Shown here piece after piece: positions 8,435-16,437 of a DNA stretch of 64,000 bases. Under the pieces are notes generated by a model that was not told the origin of the DNA, did no database searches, and was given only the letters and a program-made list of their open reading frames with translations. Every line of letters starts with the position of its first letter. Within the stretch, counting starts at the first letter, position 1. The stretch spans positions 310,001 through 374,000 of the forward strand of contig JAAFIS010000003.1 of assembly GCA_013298695.1 (NCBI GenBank), in the 5' to 3' direction. Both the position numbers and the translations under genes were made by a program. Source of the stretch: Betaproteobacteria bacterium (GTDB lineage Bacteria > Pseudomonadota > Gammaproteobacteria > Burkholderiales > Casimicrobiaceae).

Positions 8435-9850
8435 TCAAAACTTCGGCAAGGTGCTCACATTCACTTTGCCCGCTTTCACATCCGCCGCAATCTGATCGCG
8501 AATGTCCCAACCGCGTAGCTTGCCGGGATTGATAAGCCCTTGTGGATCGAGTCGCAGTTTCGTCATCACGATGTCGGGATTCACTTGACCTTGCTTGCCA
8601 TCTTCCACGTGATAGACGTGAGGGTTCGCGATGTACACGCCGTTATCGCGATGCAATTGCATAATTTCGTTTAACCGCGCGGCGTTCGTATAGCGAACAA
8701 TTTGCAAGCCGCTAAACGTCATTTGGCCTTCTTTGAGGCGAATAAATTCGAGATGCAACAGGCATTCATCGCCGAGTAATTGCTTCATCTTGAGCGCGTG
8801 TTCGACATGCTGCCCCGCAGGGAAGCCGCTTTGAATGTAAGTGATCGTCTTGTCGACTTTGAGCGCGTGCAGCGTGGTGTGATTCCACGTGTATTCGAGA
8901 ATTGTTTTGCCTTTTTTGACTTGCTCAATGTGCGGCTCGTCGTAAGTGATTTCAGCACCATGCTTTGTCGCCCATTCTTTCAGGGCTTCACCACCGTTTT
9001 CTGCATAAATCACGAATAACGCAGACTTACCGCTTGCCCAACGATCATGGAACGTTGGCAAGAAAGGTTGAATGCCATCCTCGAAAAACGACACGGATTT
9101 CTTCGCAACACCCGGGCCATTCGCAATTTCATCGCCCAAGCGCAGCATGCGCTCGATGCCATCGCCAACGATCACGCATTCGCGCCACGCATGCACGGGT
9201 GCGAGCGCGATTTCCATTTCGAGCACGACGCCGCTAGTGCCGTACACATGATGCAACAGCAGTGCTTCGGGCGCACGCAGTTCGATGAGCTGGGGTTCAC
9301 GCTCAATGGTGATTGCCTTCACGCCGAGCACATTGCCAGTGCTCGCGAGTGGTCCGTAATTGATCGAACCAATACCGCCGAAGCCGCCGCCGTATAAACC
9401 GCCCACCGTCGCGATGCGAAAGGTGGACGGCATGCAGCGCAATTCCCATCCTGCGGGTTGCGTCGCTTTATCAATGTCGAGCAAACGCATGCCCGCTTGC
9501 ACGCGCGCGACACCGCCTTTATGCCACACGAGCTGGTTGTACTGCGACAAATCGATGATGACGCCGCCGAAAAGCGGCGTGCATTGCCCGTAGTTGCCGG
9601 AGCCTGCGCCGCGCGGCGTGATCGGCACGCTGTGTTTCGCACAAGCCGCAACGATACGAACGATCTCGTCTTCCGTTTTCGGGCGAACGACGATGTCAGC
9701 GCGATACGGCTCCAATTGTTCGGTGAGCACCGGAGAGAACCACGAAAAATCGCGCGACAGACGCGTGACTTGCGATTCGTCTTCGATGAGGTGAACGCCG
9801 TCGAGTTCAGTGCGGAGAGCGGAGAGTTGTTGGGCGGTCGGTTTATTCAT
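8435..9850 (-). CDS. FAD-binding oxidoreductase (GlcD-like, PCMH fold)
   Basis: FAD-linked oxidase or dehydrogenase of the glycolate oxidase GlcD / D-lactate dehydrogenase superfamily, 471 residues. The N-terminal PCMH-type FAD domain shows the binding loop TPRGAGSGNYGQCTPLFGG and the second loop ATVGGLYGGGFGGIGSINYG. The C-terminus carries LRLDPQGLINPGKLRGW, the family's closing motif (DP-GL-NPGK). The ATG at 9850 is taken; a GTG two codons upstream is possible. It lies downstream of the aminohydrolase in the same direction, so it probably oxidises a step of the same catabolic route. The actual substrate is unknown. Confidence 0.85.
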   Translation of the reverse strand: MNKPTAQQLSALRTELDGVHLIEDESQVTRLSRDFSWFSPVLTEQLEPYRADIVVRPKTEDEIVRIVAACAKHSVPITPRGAGSGNYGQCTPLFGGVIIDLSQYNQLVWHKGGVARVQAGMRLLDIDKATQPAGWELRCMPSTFRIATVGGLYGGGFGGIGSINYGPLASTGNVLGVKAITIEREPQLIELRAPEALLLHHVYGTSGVVLEMEIALAPVHAWRECVIVGDGIERMLRLGDEIANGPGVAKKSVSFFEDGIQPFLPTFHDRWASGKSALFVIYAENGGEALKEWATKHGAEITYDEPHIEQVKKGKTILEYTWNHTTLHALKVDKTITYIQSGFPAGQHVEHALKMKQLLGDECLLHLEFIRLKEGQMTFSGLQIVRYTNAARLNEIMQLHRDNGVYIANPHVYHVEDGKQGQVNPDIVMTKLRLDPQGLINPGKLRGWDIRDQIAADVKAGKVNVSTLPKF

Positions 9851-9862
9851 TGGCACACGTAG

Positions 9863-9914
9863 GCGCGGGCTTGAACGCGCGTGAAAACTTAAGTGAGCGC
9901 GGTCAAGCCCGCGC
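9863..9914. repeat. 12-bp inverted repeat after the aminohydrolase stop
   Basis: Perfect arms GCGCGGGCTTGA (9863-9874) and TCAAGCCCGCGC (9903-9914), separated by 28 bases, fill almost the whole gap between the aminohydrolase stop (9915) and the oxidase start (9850). No T-tract follows on the minus strand, so it is not a standard terminator. It could reduce read-through or protect the upstream mRNA. Confidence 0.6.
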
Positions 9915-11300
9915 TTACAGGTCGCTCGTCATCATCTTCACAAGTCGCCGCGCATCGCGCTTCAACTGTTGCATATCGAAACCAGGAATTGCGCCGTCTT
10001 CCACAACGACGCGTCCATTGCAAATCACCGCTTTGCATTGCGTTGCGCCGCCTGAAACGACGGGTCCGACCGCGACATCATGCAAGCCGAAATAGCGCGG
10101 ATGATCGAGCGAATAGATCGCTAGATCAGCGGCCTTGCCGACTTCAATTGTGCCGATGCCATTCCAACCCATCACTTGTGCGCCGCCTTGGGTGCCGATG
10201 TTGATGACCGTTTCCGCATCGATGTTCGCCGCGTTCTGTTTTGCGGCGCGATGCACCATCCATGCGGTGTGGGCTTCGTTGGCCATGTCCGCGGCTTCGT
10301 TGCTCGCCGCGCCGTCGACTGCGAGTGACACCGGCACGTTCGCCGCGAGCATCTCCGGCACGTTGGCGATGCCTGATCCCAGGCGACAATTGCTCTGCGG
10401 GCAATGCGAAATACCGGTTTGCGTTTTGCCACACTTCTCAATTTCCGCCTGCGACAAATGCACCATGTGCGCGAACCACACGTCGCTGCCGAGCCATTCG
10501 TATTTATCGCAAAAATCAATCGGCGTCGTGTTGTGAACTTCTCGACAGTACTTCACATAATCGTAGGTTTCGCTCAGGTGCGAATGCAGGCGGATGCCTA
10601 ACCGCCGCGCATGACGCGCCAACTCAACCAGCTCATCGGTTTTGCAACTCCATGTCGGTGTCGTGATCGCACTCGCTACGCGTCGCATCGAAAAATCGCT
10701 GGGGTCGTGAAAACGTTTCACATCGTCTTCGATCCGACGCATGATGAGATCAATGGGCTCCGGCGCGCATTGCGGCGGTGGCGCTTGATCGATGATGCGC
10801 ATGTGCGTTTGCCCGCCGCGCAGCAGCGCGAAGCGAACGCCTAACTTTTCTGCTTCGTTGAATACTACTTCGGAAGCGTTGTAGGTAATGTCGGGGTAGT
10901 AGTGATACTGATGATCGGCGACGGTAGTACAACCTGAGAGCAGTAGTTCAACTAAACCGACGCGCGCCGCAATCGCGAGCGCTTCCTCGCGATCAAAGTA
11001 GCGGCGATAAGGAACGGGCACCGCAGAGAGCCAAGGCACCAGCGCTAGATTGATACCCGCGGGGATGCCTTTGAGCAACGACTGAAACAGGTGATGATGG
11101 GTGTTGATCCAGCCCGGATAGATCACGCAATCGGTGGCGTCGATCACGCGTTCGTTGGGCTCGGGTGAGAGGTTGCCGATGGCGGTGATTTTGCCGTTGC
11201 GGATACGGATATCGCCGCCGTTTGCGATGTCGAGTCGCGCGTGCGCGCCCGCGAGTCCGGTCATCACCGCGAGCGGACTCTTGATTAGTAGATCACTCAT
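9915..11300 (-). CDS. COG0402 amidohydrolase: purine/pterin/triazine-type deaminase
   Basis: Metal-dependent aminohydrolase, 461 residues. Metal-site motifs are NTHHHLFQ (residues 66-73, containing the HxH), HSHLSE in the middle and AVDGAASNEAAD with the catalytic Asp. The closing GTIEVGKAADLAIYSLD is typical of the family. The best-matching group includes 8-oxoguanine deaminase, isoxanthopterin deaminase and hydroxyatrazine hydrolases, which remove ammonia or an amine from a heterocycle. GGTGA precedes the ATG. Its place beside an NMT1-type importer supports an imported nucleobase-like substrate. Assignment to one of the named enzymes is not possible by eye. Confidence 0.82.
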   Translation of the reverse strand: MSDLLIKSPLAVMTGLAGAHARLDIANGGDIRIRNGKITAIGNLSPEPNERVIDATDCVIYPGWINTHHHLFQSLLKGIPAGINLALVPWLSAVPVPYRRYFDREEALAIAARVGLVELLLSGCTTVADHQYHYYPDITYNASEVVFNEAEKLGVRFALLRGGQTHMRIIDQAPPPQCAPEPIDLIMRRIEDDVKRFHDPSDFSMRRVASAITTPTWSCKTDELVELARHARRLGIRLHSHLSETYDYVKYCREVHNTTPIDFCDKYEWLGSDVWFAHMVHLSQAEIEKCGKTQTGISHCPQSNCRLGSGIANVPEMLAANVPVSLAVDGAASNEAADMANEAHTAWMVHRAAKQNAANIDAETVINIGTQGGAQVMGWNGIGTIEVGKAADLAIYSLDHPRYFGLHDVAVGPVVSGGATQCKAVICNGRVVVEDGAIPGFDMQQLKRDARRLVKMMTSDL

Positions 11301-11306
11301 AAATCA

Positions 11307-11409
11307 CCGTCATTCCCGCGAAGGCGGGAACCCACTCGTTGCGTTGCAAATAGCGGAACACGGGCGAGCTCTTGTCATCAGTGGGTCCCCGCTTTCGCGG
11401 GGATGACGG
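11307..11409. repeat. REP-like inverted element (CGTCATTCCCGCGAAGGCGGGAA type)
   Basis: About 103 bp bounded by CCGTCAT and ATGACGG. It contains two hairpins, CCCGC-GAAG-GCGGG at the left and CCCCGC-TTTC-GCGGGG at the right. This wording is widely scattered in proteobacterial genomes. It sits between the aminohydrolase and the permease genes. A diverged relative lies at 13051-13153, beyond the ATPase gene. Confidence 0.75.
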
Positions 11410-11419
11410 AATGGTGAGA

Positions 11420-12199
11420 TCACTCCTCATGCTTCACCTCACTCTCATGCCAATGCGAAAGCGCGAGCTTTGAAAGCCAATTCATCAACACGAACAGCAC
11501 AATACCCGCAACCGTAATCAACAACAACGCCGCGAACATGCGTGGAATATTGAGCTGATAACCGCTTTGCAAAATTTGATAGGCGAGACCCACGCCCGTG
11601 CCGCCAGTGCCCGCGACGAATTCTGCGACGACGGCACCGATCAGCGCGAGCCCGGAGCTGATACGCAGCCCGCCGAAAAAGTACGGCGCTGCGGATGGAA
11701 TGCGCAATCGCGTGAGCGTCTTCCAGCGCGAAGCGTGATTCATTTTGAAATAGCTGGCGAGCCCCGGGTTCACGCTGCGAAGCCCGAGCGTTGTGTTCGA
11801 AATCATCGGAAACAGCGCCACAATCGTCGCGCAAATCACGAGCGATACCGTCGGGTTTTTCACCCAAATAATGATGAGCGGCGCGATGGCCACAATCGGA
11901 GTGACTTGCAATAACACCGCGTACGGAAAAAATGCCGTCTCAATCCATTTGCTTTGCACAAACGCAAACGCGATCAAGCTACCGAGCGCGACTGCTGTGA
12001 CGAACGCGAAAAACGTAATCTTCATCGTATTGAAAAGCGCCGAGCCGAGCAAGCCCCAATCTTTGATGAGCGTCTGCACAACCAGGTCTGGGCCCGGCAA
12101 CAGGAAAGGTTTGATGTCGAGCGCGACGACCAAGCCCTTCCACAACGCGACGAGCAAGATGGCAACGATGAGGGGCAGCAACCACTTTTGATGTTTCAT
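11420..12199 (-). CDS. ABC transporter permease (NMT1-type importer)
   Basis: Inner-membrane BPD_transp_1 permease, 259 residues and about six membrane segments. The coupling loop reads KMNHASRWKTLTRLRIPSA, and the following APYFFGGLRIS matches the other permease in this window (PYFFGSLKVA). The ATG at 12199 overlaps the ATPase stop by one base (TGATG), indicating translational coupling. A GTG one codon upstream is possible. It partners the ATPase at 12199-13002 and the binding protein at 13275-14270. Confidence 0.9.
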   Translation of the reverse strand: MKHQKWLLPLIVAILLVALWKGLVVALDIKPFLLPGPDLVVQTLIKDWGLLGSALFNTMKITFFAFVTAVALGSLIAFAFVQSKWIETAFFPYAVLLQVTPIVAIAPLIIIWVKNPTVSLVICATIVALFPMISNTTLGLRSVNPGLASYFKMNHASRWKTLTRLRIPSAAPYFFGGLRISSGLALIGAVVAEFVAGTGGTGVGLAYQILQSGYQLNIPRMFAALLLITVAGIVLFVLMNWLSKLALSHWHESEVKHEE

Positions 12200-13002
12200 C
12201 ACGCAACCTCGTTTGATGGCGCACCCATCGCGGCGGCGCGAAGCAGGCTGTCTTGCAAGCGTTTTGCGTACATCGAAAACTGCGGCGACACCCGGAAGTC
12301 GTTGTCACGCGGATAAGGTTCATCAATCGCGACCTCTTCAATCACACGACCCGGCCGCGCGGCCATCACTACGACGCGCGTTGAGAGATACACCGCTTCG
12401 TAGATCGAATGAGTTACAAACACCACAGTGAGTTTTTTTTGCGCCCACAATTCGAGTAAATCGCTATCGAGTTTGTTACGCGTGATTTCGTCGAGCGCGC
12501 CGAACGGCTCGTCCATCAACAGCAAATCGGGTTGCGTGACGAGCGCGCGCGCGATCGATACGCGCATCTGCATACCGCCGGAGAGTTCGCGCGGATAAGC
12601 GTTTGCAAATTTGTCGAGGCCGACCAATGCGAGCGACTCATCAACGCGACGATTACCATCATCACTCGTGTCACCCCGCAAATCAAGCGGCAACCGCACA
12701 TTCGGTCGCACCCGTGACCACGGCATCAGCGTTGCTTCTTGAAACACAAACGCAACTCTATGCCCATTCGCTTCGACTTGATCGACCGGTTTGTTCCACA
12801 ACAGAATCCGTCCGTCGGTCGGCGTGAGTAATCCCGCGACCATTTTGAGTAGCGTGCTTTTTCCGCAGCCGGAAGGTCCAAGCAGCGTCACAAATTCGCC
12901 GGGCTGAATTTTCAAGCTCACCGGCTCTAGCGCACGGGTGCCGTTCGAATAGGTTTTGTCTGCAGACAATATTTCGACAGCTGGCGGCGCGGGTGAACTC
13001 AT
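12199..13002 (-). CDS. ABC transporter ATP-binding protein (NMT1-type importer)
   Basis: ATPase subunit, 267 residues. Walker A GPSGCGKS lies at residues 42-49, the Q-loop in VFQEATLMPWSRV, the signature LSGGMQMR, Walker B LLLMDEPFGALD and the switch His in VTHSIYEAV. It has the same domain organisation as the ATPase at 1298 but only moderate similarity, so the two importers are old paralogues and not a recent duplication. The stop overlaps the permease ATG. Confidence 0.92.
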   Translation of the reverse strand: MSSPAPPAVEILSADKTYSNGTRALEPVSLKIQPGEFVTLLGPSGCGKSTLLKMVAGLLTPTDGRILLWNKPVDQVEANGHRVAFVFQEATLMPWSRVRPNVRLPLDLRGDTSDDGNRRVDESLALVGLDKFANAYPRELSGGMQMRVSIARALVTQPDLLLMDEPFGALDEITRNKLDSDLLELWAQKKLTVVFVTHSIYEAVYLSTRVVVMAARPGRVIEEVAIDEPYPRDNDFRVSPQFSMYAKRLQDSLLRAAAMGAPSNEVA

Positions 13003-13050
13003 TAACTACTCGTGTTTACAGATTTGCGTTCAGCGATCAGTTTAGTCGCT

Positions 13051-13153
13051 TCATTCCGGCAAGGGCCGGAACCCATCGATCATTAGATTTTCTTCAACTA
13101 CCAACAGAAGTCTCGAAGGATGGATCCCGGCCTTCGCCGGGACGACGCGTTTG
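13051..13153. repeat. REP-like inverted element, second copy
   Basis: The left part has TTCCGG-CAAGG-GCCGGAA followed by CCCATCGATC. The right part has GATGGATCCCGGCC-TTCG-CCGGGA followed by CGACGCG. It has the same architecture as 11307-11409 (two inward-facing hairpins about 100 bp apart) with a diverged sequence. It lies between the ATPase and binding-protein genes. Confidence 0.65.
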
Positions 13154-13186
13154 AGACGGAATGAAAACGACAGCAAAGCTTTGCGT

Positions 13187-13275
13187 CATAGCGACCAACG
13201 GGAGCGACGTCTTAGCGAAGCGTCGTCCTAGAAGTGCGCAAAGCGCACTTCGTCGTCCTCCAAATAGCCAAAGGC
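13187..13275. repeat. Cluster of short palindromes between importer genes
   Basis: The stretch contains AGCGACGTC / AGCGAAGCGTCGTCC blocks like those at 8355-8420. These are followed by GAAGTGCG-CAAA-GCGCACTTCG-type and AAATAGCC-AAA-GGCTATTT inverted repeats that run up to the binding-protein stop. The last hairpin is close enough to the stop codon to act in 3'-end formation or mRNA protection. Confidence 0.5.
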
Positions 13276-14270
13276 TATTTGGGCGCCATGATTCTTAGAT
13301 CTTTCACGAACTGTGTGTTGTACGTTTTCTTCACATCGACTTTTGCCGCATCAAGCATTTTGTTTGCGACCATGAAGTCGTAGAACTGCTTCATCCGTGC
13401 GTCGGTGATCGTGCCGATACCCATCGTTTTGGTGTCGCCGCTATCGACGATACCCATTTGCTTGAGGATCGAAATGCCGTGCGCGATTTTTTCATCCGTC
13501 ATGTTCGGATTGTCTTTTTTGATCATCGCGTTGGCGGCGTCGGGGTTGCCCCACAAATAATTTTTCCAGCCTTCCATCGCGCCTTTCACAAACGCGGCGA
13601 CCGCTTGCGGTTTCTTCTTGATCGTGTCTTCCATACACACAATCGTCGTTGAGTATTGTGGCCAACCTAGATCAGCGAGCAGGAACACCGTCGGCTTGAA
13701 CTTCGCTTCTTTCTCAATCGCGAACGGCTCAGAGGATAAGTAACCTTGTTGGGCAATGTTTTTATCGGCAACGAACGGCTGAATGTTGAACGTGTACGGA
13801 CGCGATTGCGCATCGGTGAATCCGTATTTCGATTTCACCCAGGGCCAATACGTCGTGTTCGCCGCGCTCGAAATCAAAATCGTTTTGTCTTTAAGCTCTT
13901 CAAACTTTTTGATGTGCGGATGCGCGATGATGACTTGCGGGTCTTTCTGAAACGCTGCGGCAACCGTCACCGCGTTAATGCCTTGCTCCCACGCCTTCAT
14001 TGTTTGCGCGTCGTAACCCATAAAGCAATCGACTTGCCCTGCAGCAAGCAACTGCATGCCGTTCACCTGCGGGCCGCCCATGCGAATGGTCACATCAAGG
14101 CCGTATTTTTTGAATGTGCCATCCGCGACCGACTGATAGAAGCCGCCGTGTTCGGCTTGCGCATACCAATTGGTGAGATACGTGAATTTTTCTTGAGCCG
14201 CGACAGTGCTTGCCGCGGCGAGGGCGCAAAGGCCTACGATCGTTGCACGGTGAAGTGATTGCGTGAACAT
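13275..14270 (-). CDS. ABC transporter substrate-binding protein, NMT1/THI5-like
   Basis: Periplasmic binding protein of 331 residues. The signal peptide (MFTQSLHRATIVGLCALAAA, cleavage near TVAA-QEK) is followed by FTYLTNWYAQAEHGGFYQSV, the NMT1 opening in which the aromatic residues line the ligand pocket. The ATG at 14270 has AAGGATT 8 nt upstream; the longer open frame lacks this. It leads the leftward cluster importer - aminohydrolase - oxidase. The cluster context favours a pyrimidine, purine or related heterocycle as ligand. Confidence 0.9.
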   Translation of the reverse strand: MFTQSLHRATIVGLCALAAASTVAAQEKFTYLTNWYAQAEHGGFYQSVADGTFKKYGLDVTIRMGGPQVNGMQLLAAGQVDCFMGYDAQTMKAWEQGINAVTVAAAFQKDPQVIIAHPHIKKFEELKDKTILISSAANTTYWPWVKSKYGFTDAQSRPYTFNIQPFVADKNIAQQGYLSSEPFAIEKEAKFKPTVFLLADLGWPQYSTTIVCMEDTIKKKPQAVAAFVKGAMEGWKNYLWGNPDAANAMIKKDNPNMTDEKIAHGISILKQMGIVDSGDTKTMGIGTITDARMKQFYDFMVANKMLDAAKVDVKKTYNTQFVKDLRIMAPK

Positions 14271-14521
14271 AGTGAATCCTTGTGAATCAAAACTAGGGAT
14301 AACCAAACGATACAAAGCAGCAATCGCCATGCCAGGAGACGCACAAAAGCGCTCGCGCCGGGCGTTAACCATGGAGATTATCGTTGTCGCCACGTCGGTT
14401 GCAACACAAGGTTCCGCAGATTTTCGTTAACGTTTGAGCGCTACAGCTATCAACCTTTTACGCTGCTTAAATACGGCTATGCGCCAATCAATCAATTAAA
14501 AGACTAAAGCTAGAAAACTCA

Positions 14522-15379
14522 TTATTGCCCAATCAAAACGGACGTTCCGCTTTGATGTTGGAGCGCACCACGCAGGCGACTCAAGTAACGCAAACCTTCG
14601 ATTGCGCGCACGCCGTACCAGCTGGGATATTCACCATCGATGAGCAGCGCAGGAGTGTTCAGCGACTTCGTTTCATTGAGTGCGCGAACGTCCTCGTCGT
14701 CAAAACTATAGGGTTCCGTCGATAGCAGCACTCGATCGACTTCGCGCCACAGCGGCTCGTCATCAGAAATTTCTGGATAGCGTTTTGAGGCTTGAACGGG
14801 ATGAGTTTTCCAGCCCACAGTCGCAAGCATCGCGCTTACGTAGGTATCGCGAGAGACCGTCATCCACGGTTTCTTCCAAATGAGATAGAGCACCTTTTCG
14901 AGCGCTAGCCGGGCGCCGACATCGCGCGCCTCGCGCAGTGCAATCCACAACGATTGCGTCAATTCATCGGCTTCGCGCGGACGAACAAAAATGTGACCGA
15001 GGAGTTGGAAAAGTGCCGCGTTGTCCTCGGGAACCAGCGGGTGGGTGACGATGACGTTCGGAATCGATTTGCGAATGATGTCGACGTCAGGCTTTCGGTT
15101 TTCGTCGATATTGACGATCACATGCGTTGGCTCAGTGGCCGCAAGTTTCGCAATGTCGATGTCCTTGGTGCCGCCCACTTTCACGACTTCACGCACAGCA
15201 GGCGACGGATGGATGCAAAAACCGGTGCGCGCGACGACGTGGTCACCGAGACCCATCGCAAACAAGGTTTCGGTAATCGAGGGCACGAGGCTTGCGATGC
15301 GCGGCGATGCGTGCGGCGAGTGATACACACCGATCGCATCGCGAACGGTGGTTTGGAGTGAAGAGGTCATCGACGTCAT
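14522..15379 (-). CDS. Cobalamin-binding-like protein (BtuF fold) without signal peptide
   Basis: 285 residues with the helical-backbone metal-receptor fold of BtuF and FhuD. The opening RIASLVPSITETLFAMGLGD is the classic BtuF motif, and a mid segment KVGGTKDIDIAKLAATEPTHV also matches. The family normally delivers vitamin B12 or iron chelates to an ABC importer from the periplasm. This copy begins MTSMTSSLQTTVRDAIGVYH, with no hydrophobic export signal, and no btuC or btuD gene is near. It may be a cytoplasmic corrinoid-binding protein or an importer part with an unusual export route. Confidence 0.75.
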   Translation of the reverse strand: MTSMTSSLQTTVRDAIGVYHSPHASPRIASLVPSITETLFAMGLGDHVVARTGFCIHPSPAVREVVKVGGTKDIDIAKLAATEPTHVIVNIDENRKPDVDIIRKSIPNVIVTHPLVPEDNAALFQLLGHIFVRPREADELTQSLWIALREARDVGARLALEKVLYLIWKKPWMTVSRDTYVSAMLATVGWKTHPVQASKRYPEISDDEPLWREVDRVLLSTEPYSFDDEDVRALNETKSLNTPALLIDGEYPSWYGVRAIEGLRYLSRLRGALQHQSGTSVLIGQ

Positions 15380-15497
15380 GTGCGGTGCAACGGCCTGAAT
15401 GCAACCTGAATTTGCGCGTGCAGTGATTGTTGGCTGCGAGCATCATGCTCACATTGCGAGGAACCGGCGGGTTCGATGATGCGATTGATGTATTTCA

Positions 15498-15602
15498 ACG
15501 TGTAAAAAACTCAACATAGCGCCTACTTAAATGGGCTTAGTTGAGTGTTACACGTGTTATCGAGAAATAACAAAAAACACTTCATCGCCCGTAAAAATAG
15601 GC
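15498..15602. repeat. Paired GCCC...GGGC hairpin element
   Basis: The first hairpin core, GCCTACTTAAATGGGC (15521-15536), is enclosed by outer arms CTCAAC / GTTGAG and further by AACGTGTAA / TTACACGT, giving a long stem. The second, GCCCGTAAAAATAGGC, spans 15587-15602. Centres are 66 bp apart. It lies beyond the dsbA terminator, in the gap before the BtuF-like gene. Confidence 0.7.
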
Positions 15603-15625
15603 ACAGTTAGCACATAGCCAGAAAT

Positions 15626-15653
15626 AAAAAAAGCCGCACGCGGCGGCTTTTTT
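15626..15653 (-). terminator. Rho-independent terminator after dsbA
   Basis: GC-rich stem AGCCGC-(CACG or ACG loop)-GCGGCT flanked by A6 on one side and T6 on the other, so it can work in both directions. It begins 13 bp beyond the dsbA stop and closes the argS - SPOR - dsbA unit. Confidence 0.88.
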
Positions 15654-15665
15654 CATATTAACCAC

Positions 15666-16307
15666 TTACTTTCGTTCGCTTTTTGCTTTCGCAATCAGGA
15701 AGTCGAGCGCGGCAGGAACCTCACGGTGCGAGCCTTTCAAGTTACCTGGCTGCAGCTTAAATTTGCCGTCTACGAAAATCATCGGAACGCCATCAACGCT
15801 GTAGTTACCGGCCAGCGTTTTCGCGCGGTTCATTTTGCTATTAATGGAGAAAGAATTCCAAAGCTCTTTGACCTTTGCCGCATCGAGCCCGTTTGACGCG
15901 GCCCAATCGAAGAACACTTTTTCTTCCTGCAACTTTACGTTCGCGCTGTGGATTGATTGAAACACCTTCATAGTGAGATCGTCGCGGCCCATCGCCTCTA
16001 AGGTGTAGTAGATCTTCCCCAGATTCGCCCATGCAGGTTGAAACGCTACTGGAACGCGCTTGAAGCTCACGTTTTCAGGCAGCTTTTTGATCCACGGGCC
16101 GAGGAATTCTTCGAGGTCGCGGCAGTGCGGGCACGCATAGCTGTAGAACTCGATGACTTCGATCTTGGCGCCTGTTTCCACCGCCTGCGGATTCTTCAGC
16201 CGAAAATATTCCTTGCCTTCGGCGAATTGTTGTTGCGCAGCGGCGCTAAACGAAACCGCGGCTACACCCATCGCCATCCACTTCAATACATTGACCCAAC
16301 GTTGCAT
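15666..16307 (-). CDS. dsbA: Thiol:disulfide interchange protein DsbA
   Basis: Periplasmic oxidase that puts disulfide bonds into exported proteins. It has 213 residues with a signal peptide (MAMGVAAVSFSAAA). The thioredoxin-fold active site CPHC is at residues 59-62, preceded by EFYSYA, and the cis-proline loop is GVPMIFVDGK. The only two cysteines are those of the active site. It is the third gene of argS - SPOR - dsbA, an order common in betaproteobacteria, with 130 bp between it and the SPOR gene. DsbB, which reoxidises it, is not in the window. Confidence 0.95.
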   Translation of the reverse strand: MQRWVNVLKWMAMGVAAVSFSAAAQQQFAEGKEYFRLKNPQAVETGAKIEVIEFYSYACPHCRDLEEFLGPWIKKLPENVSFKRVPVAFQPAWANLGKIYYTLEAMGRDDLTMKVFQSIHSANVKLQEEKVFFDWAASNGLDAAKVKELWNSFSINSKMNRAKTLAGNYSVDGVPMIFVDGKFKLQPGNLKGSHREVPAALDFLIAKAKSERK

Positions 16308-16437
16308 TTTTTCTACCTACGATAAATAAAAATCACTGATTGCGTACGACTAACGCCGCTTGACTTGGTTCGATGACATGGTTTGCGCGGAGTCGTTCAG
16401 GCGACAAGCGTTGAACGTTGCCACGGAAACGCTTTCG

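Noticed and set aside
8318-8518. Plus-strand open frame across the repeat blocks
   Set aside because: No ribosome site, composition follows the repeats and it runs antisense into the oxidase gene.
14271-14521. Possible riboswitch upstream of the second NMT1 binding protein
   Set aside because: I looked for TPP, guanidine (ykkC) and purine riboswitch core motifs and found none; the region has no convincing conserved structure.
15380-15480. Possible cobalamin riboswitch upstream of the BtuF-like gene
   Set aside because: Neither the B12 box nor the other conserved core elements are present.
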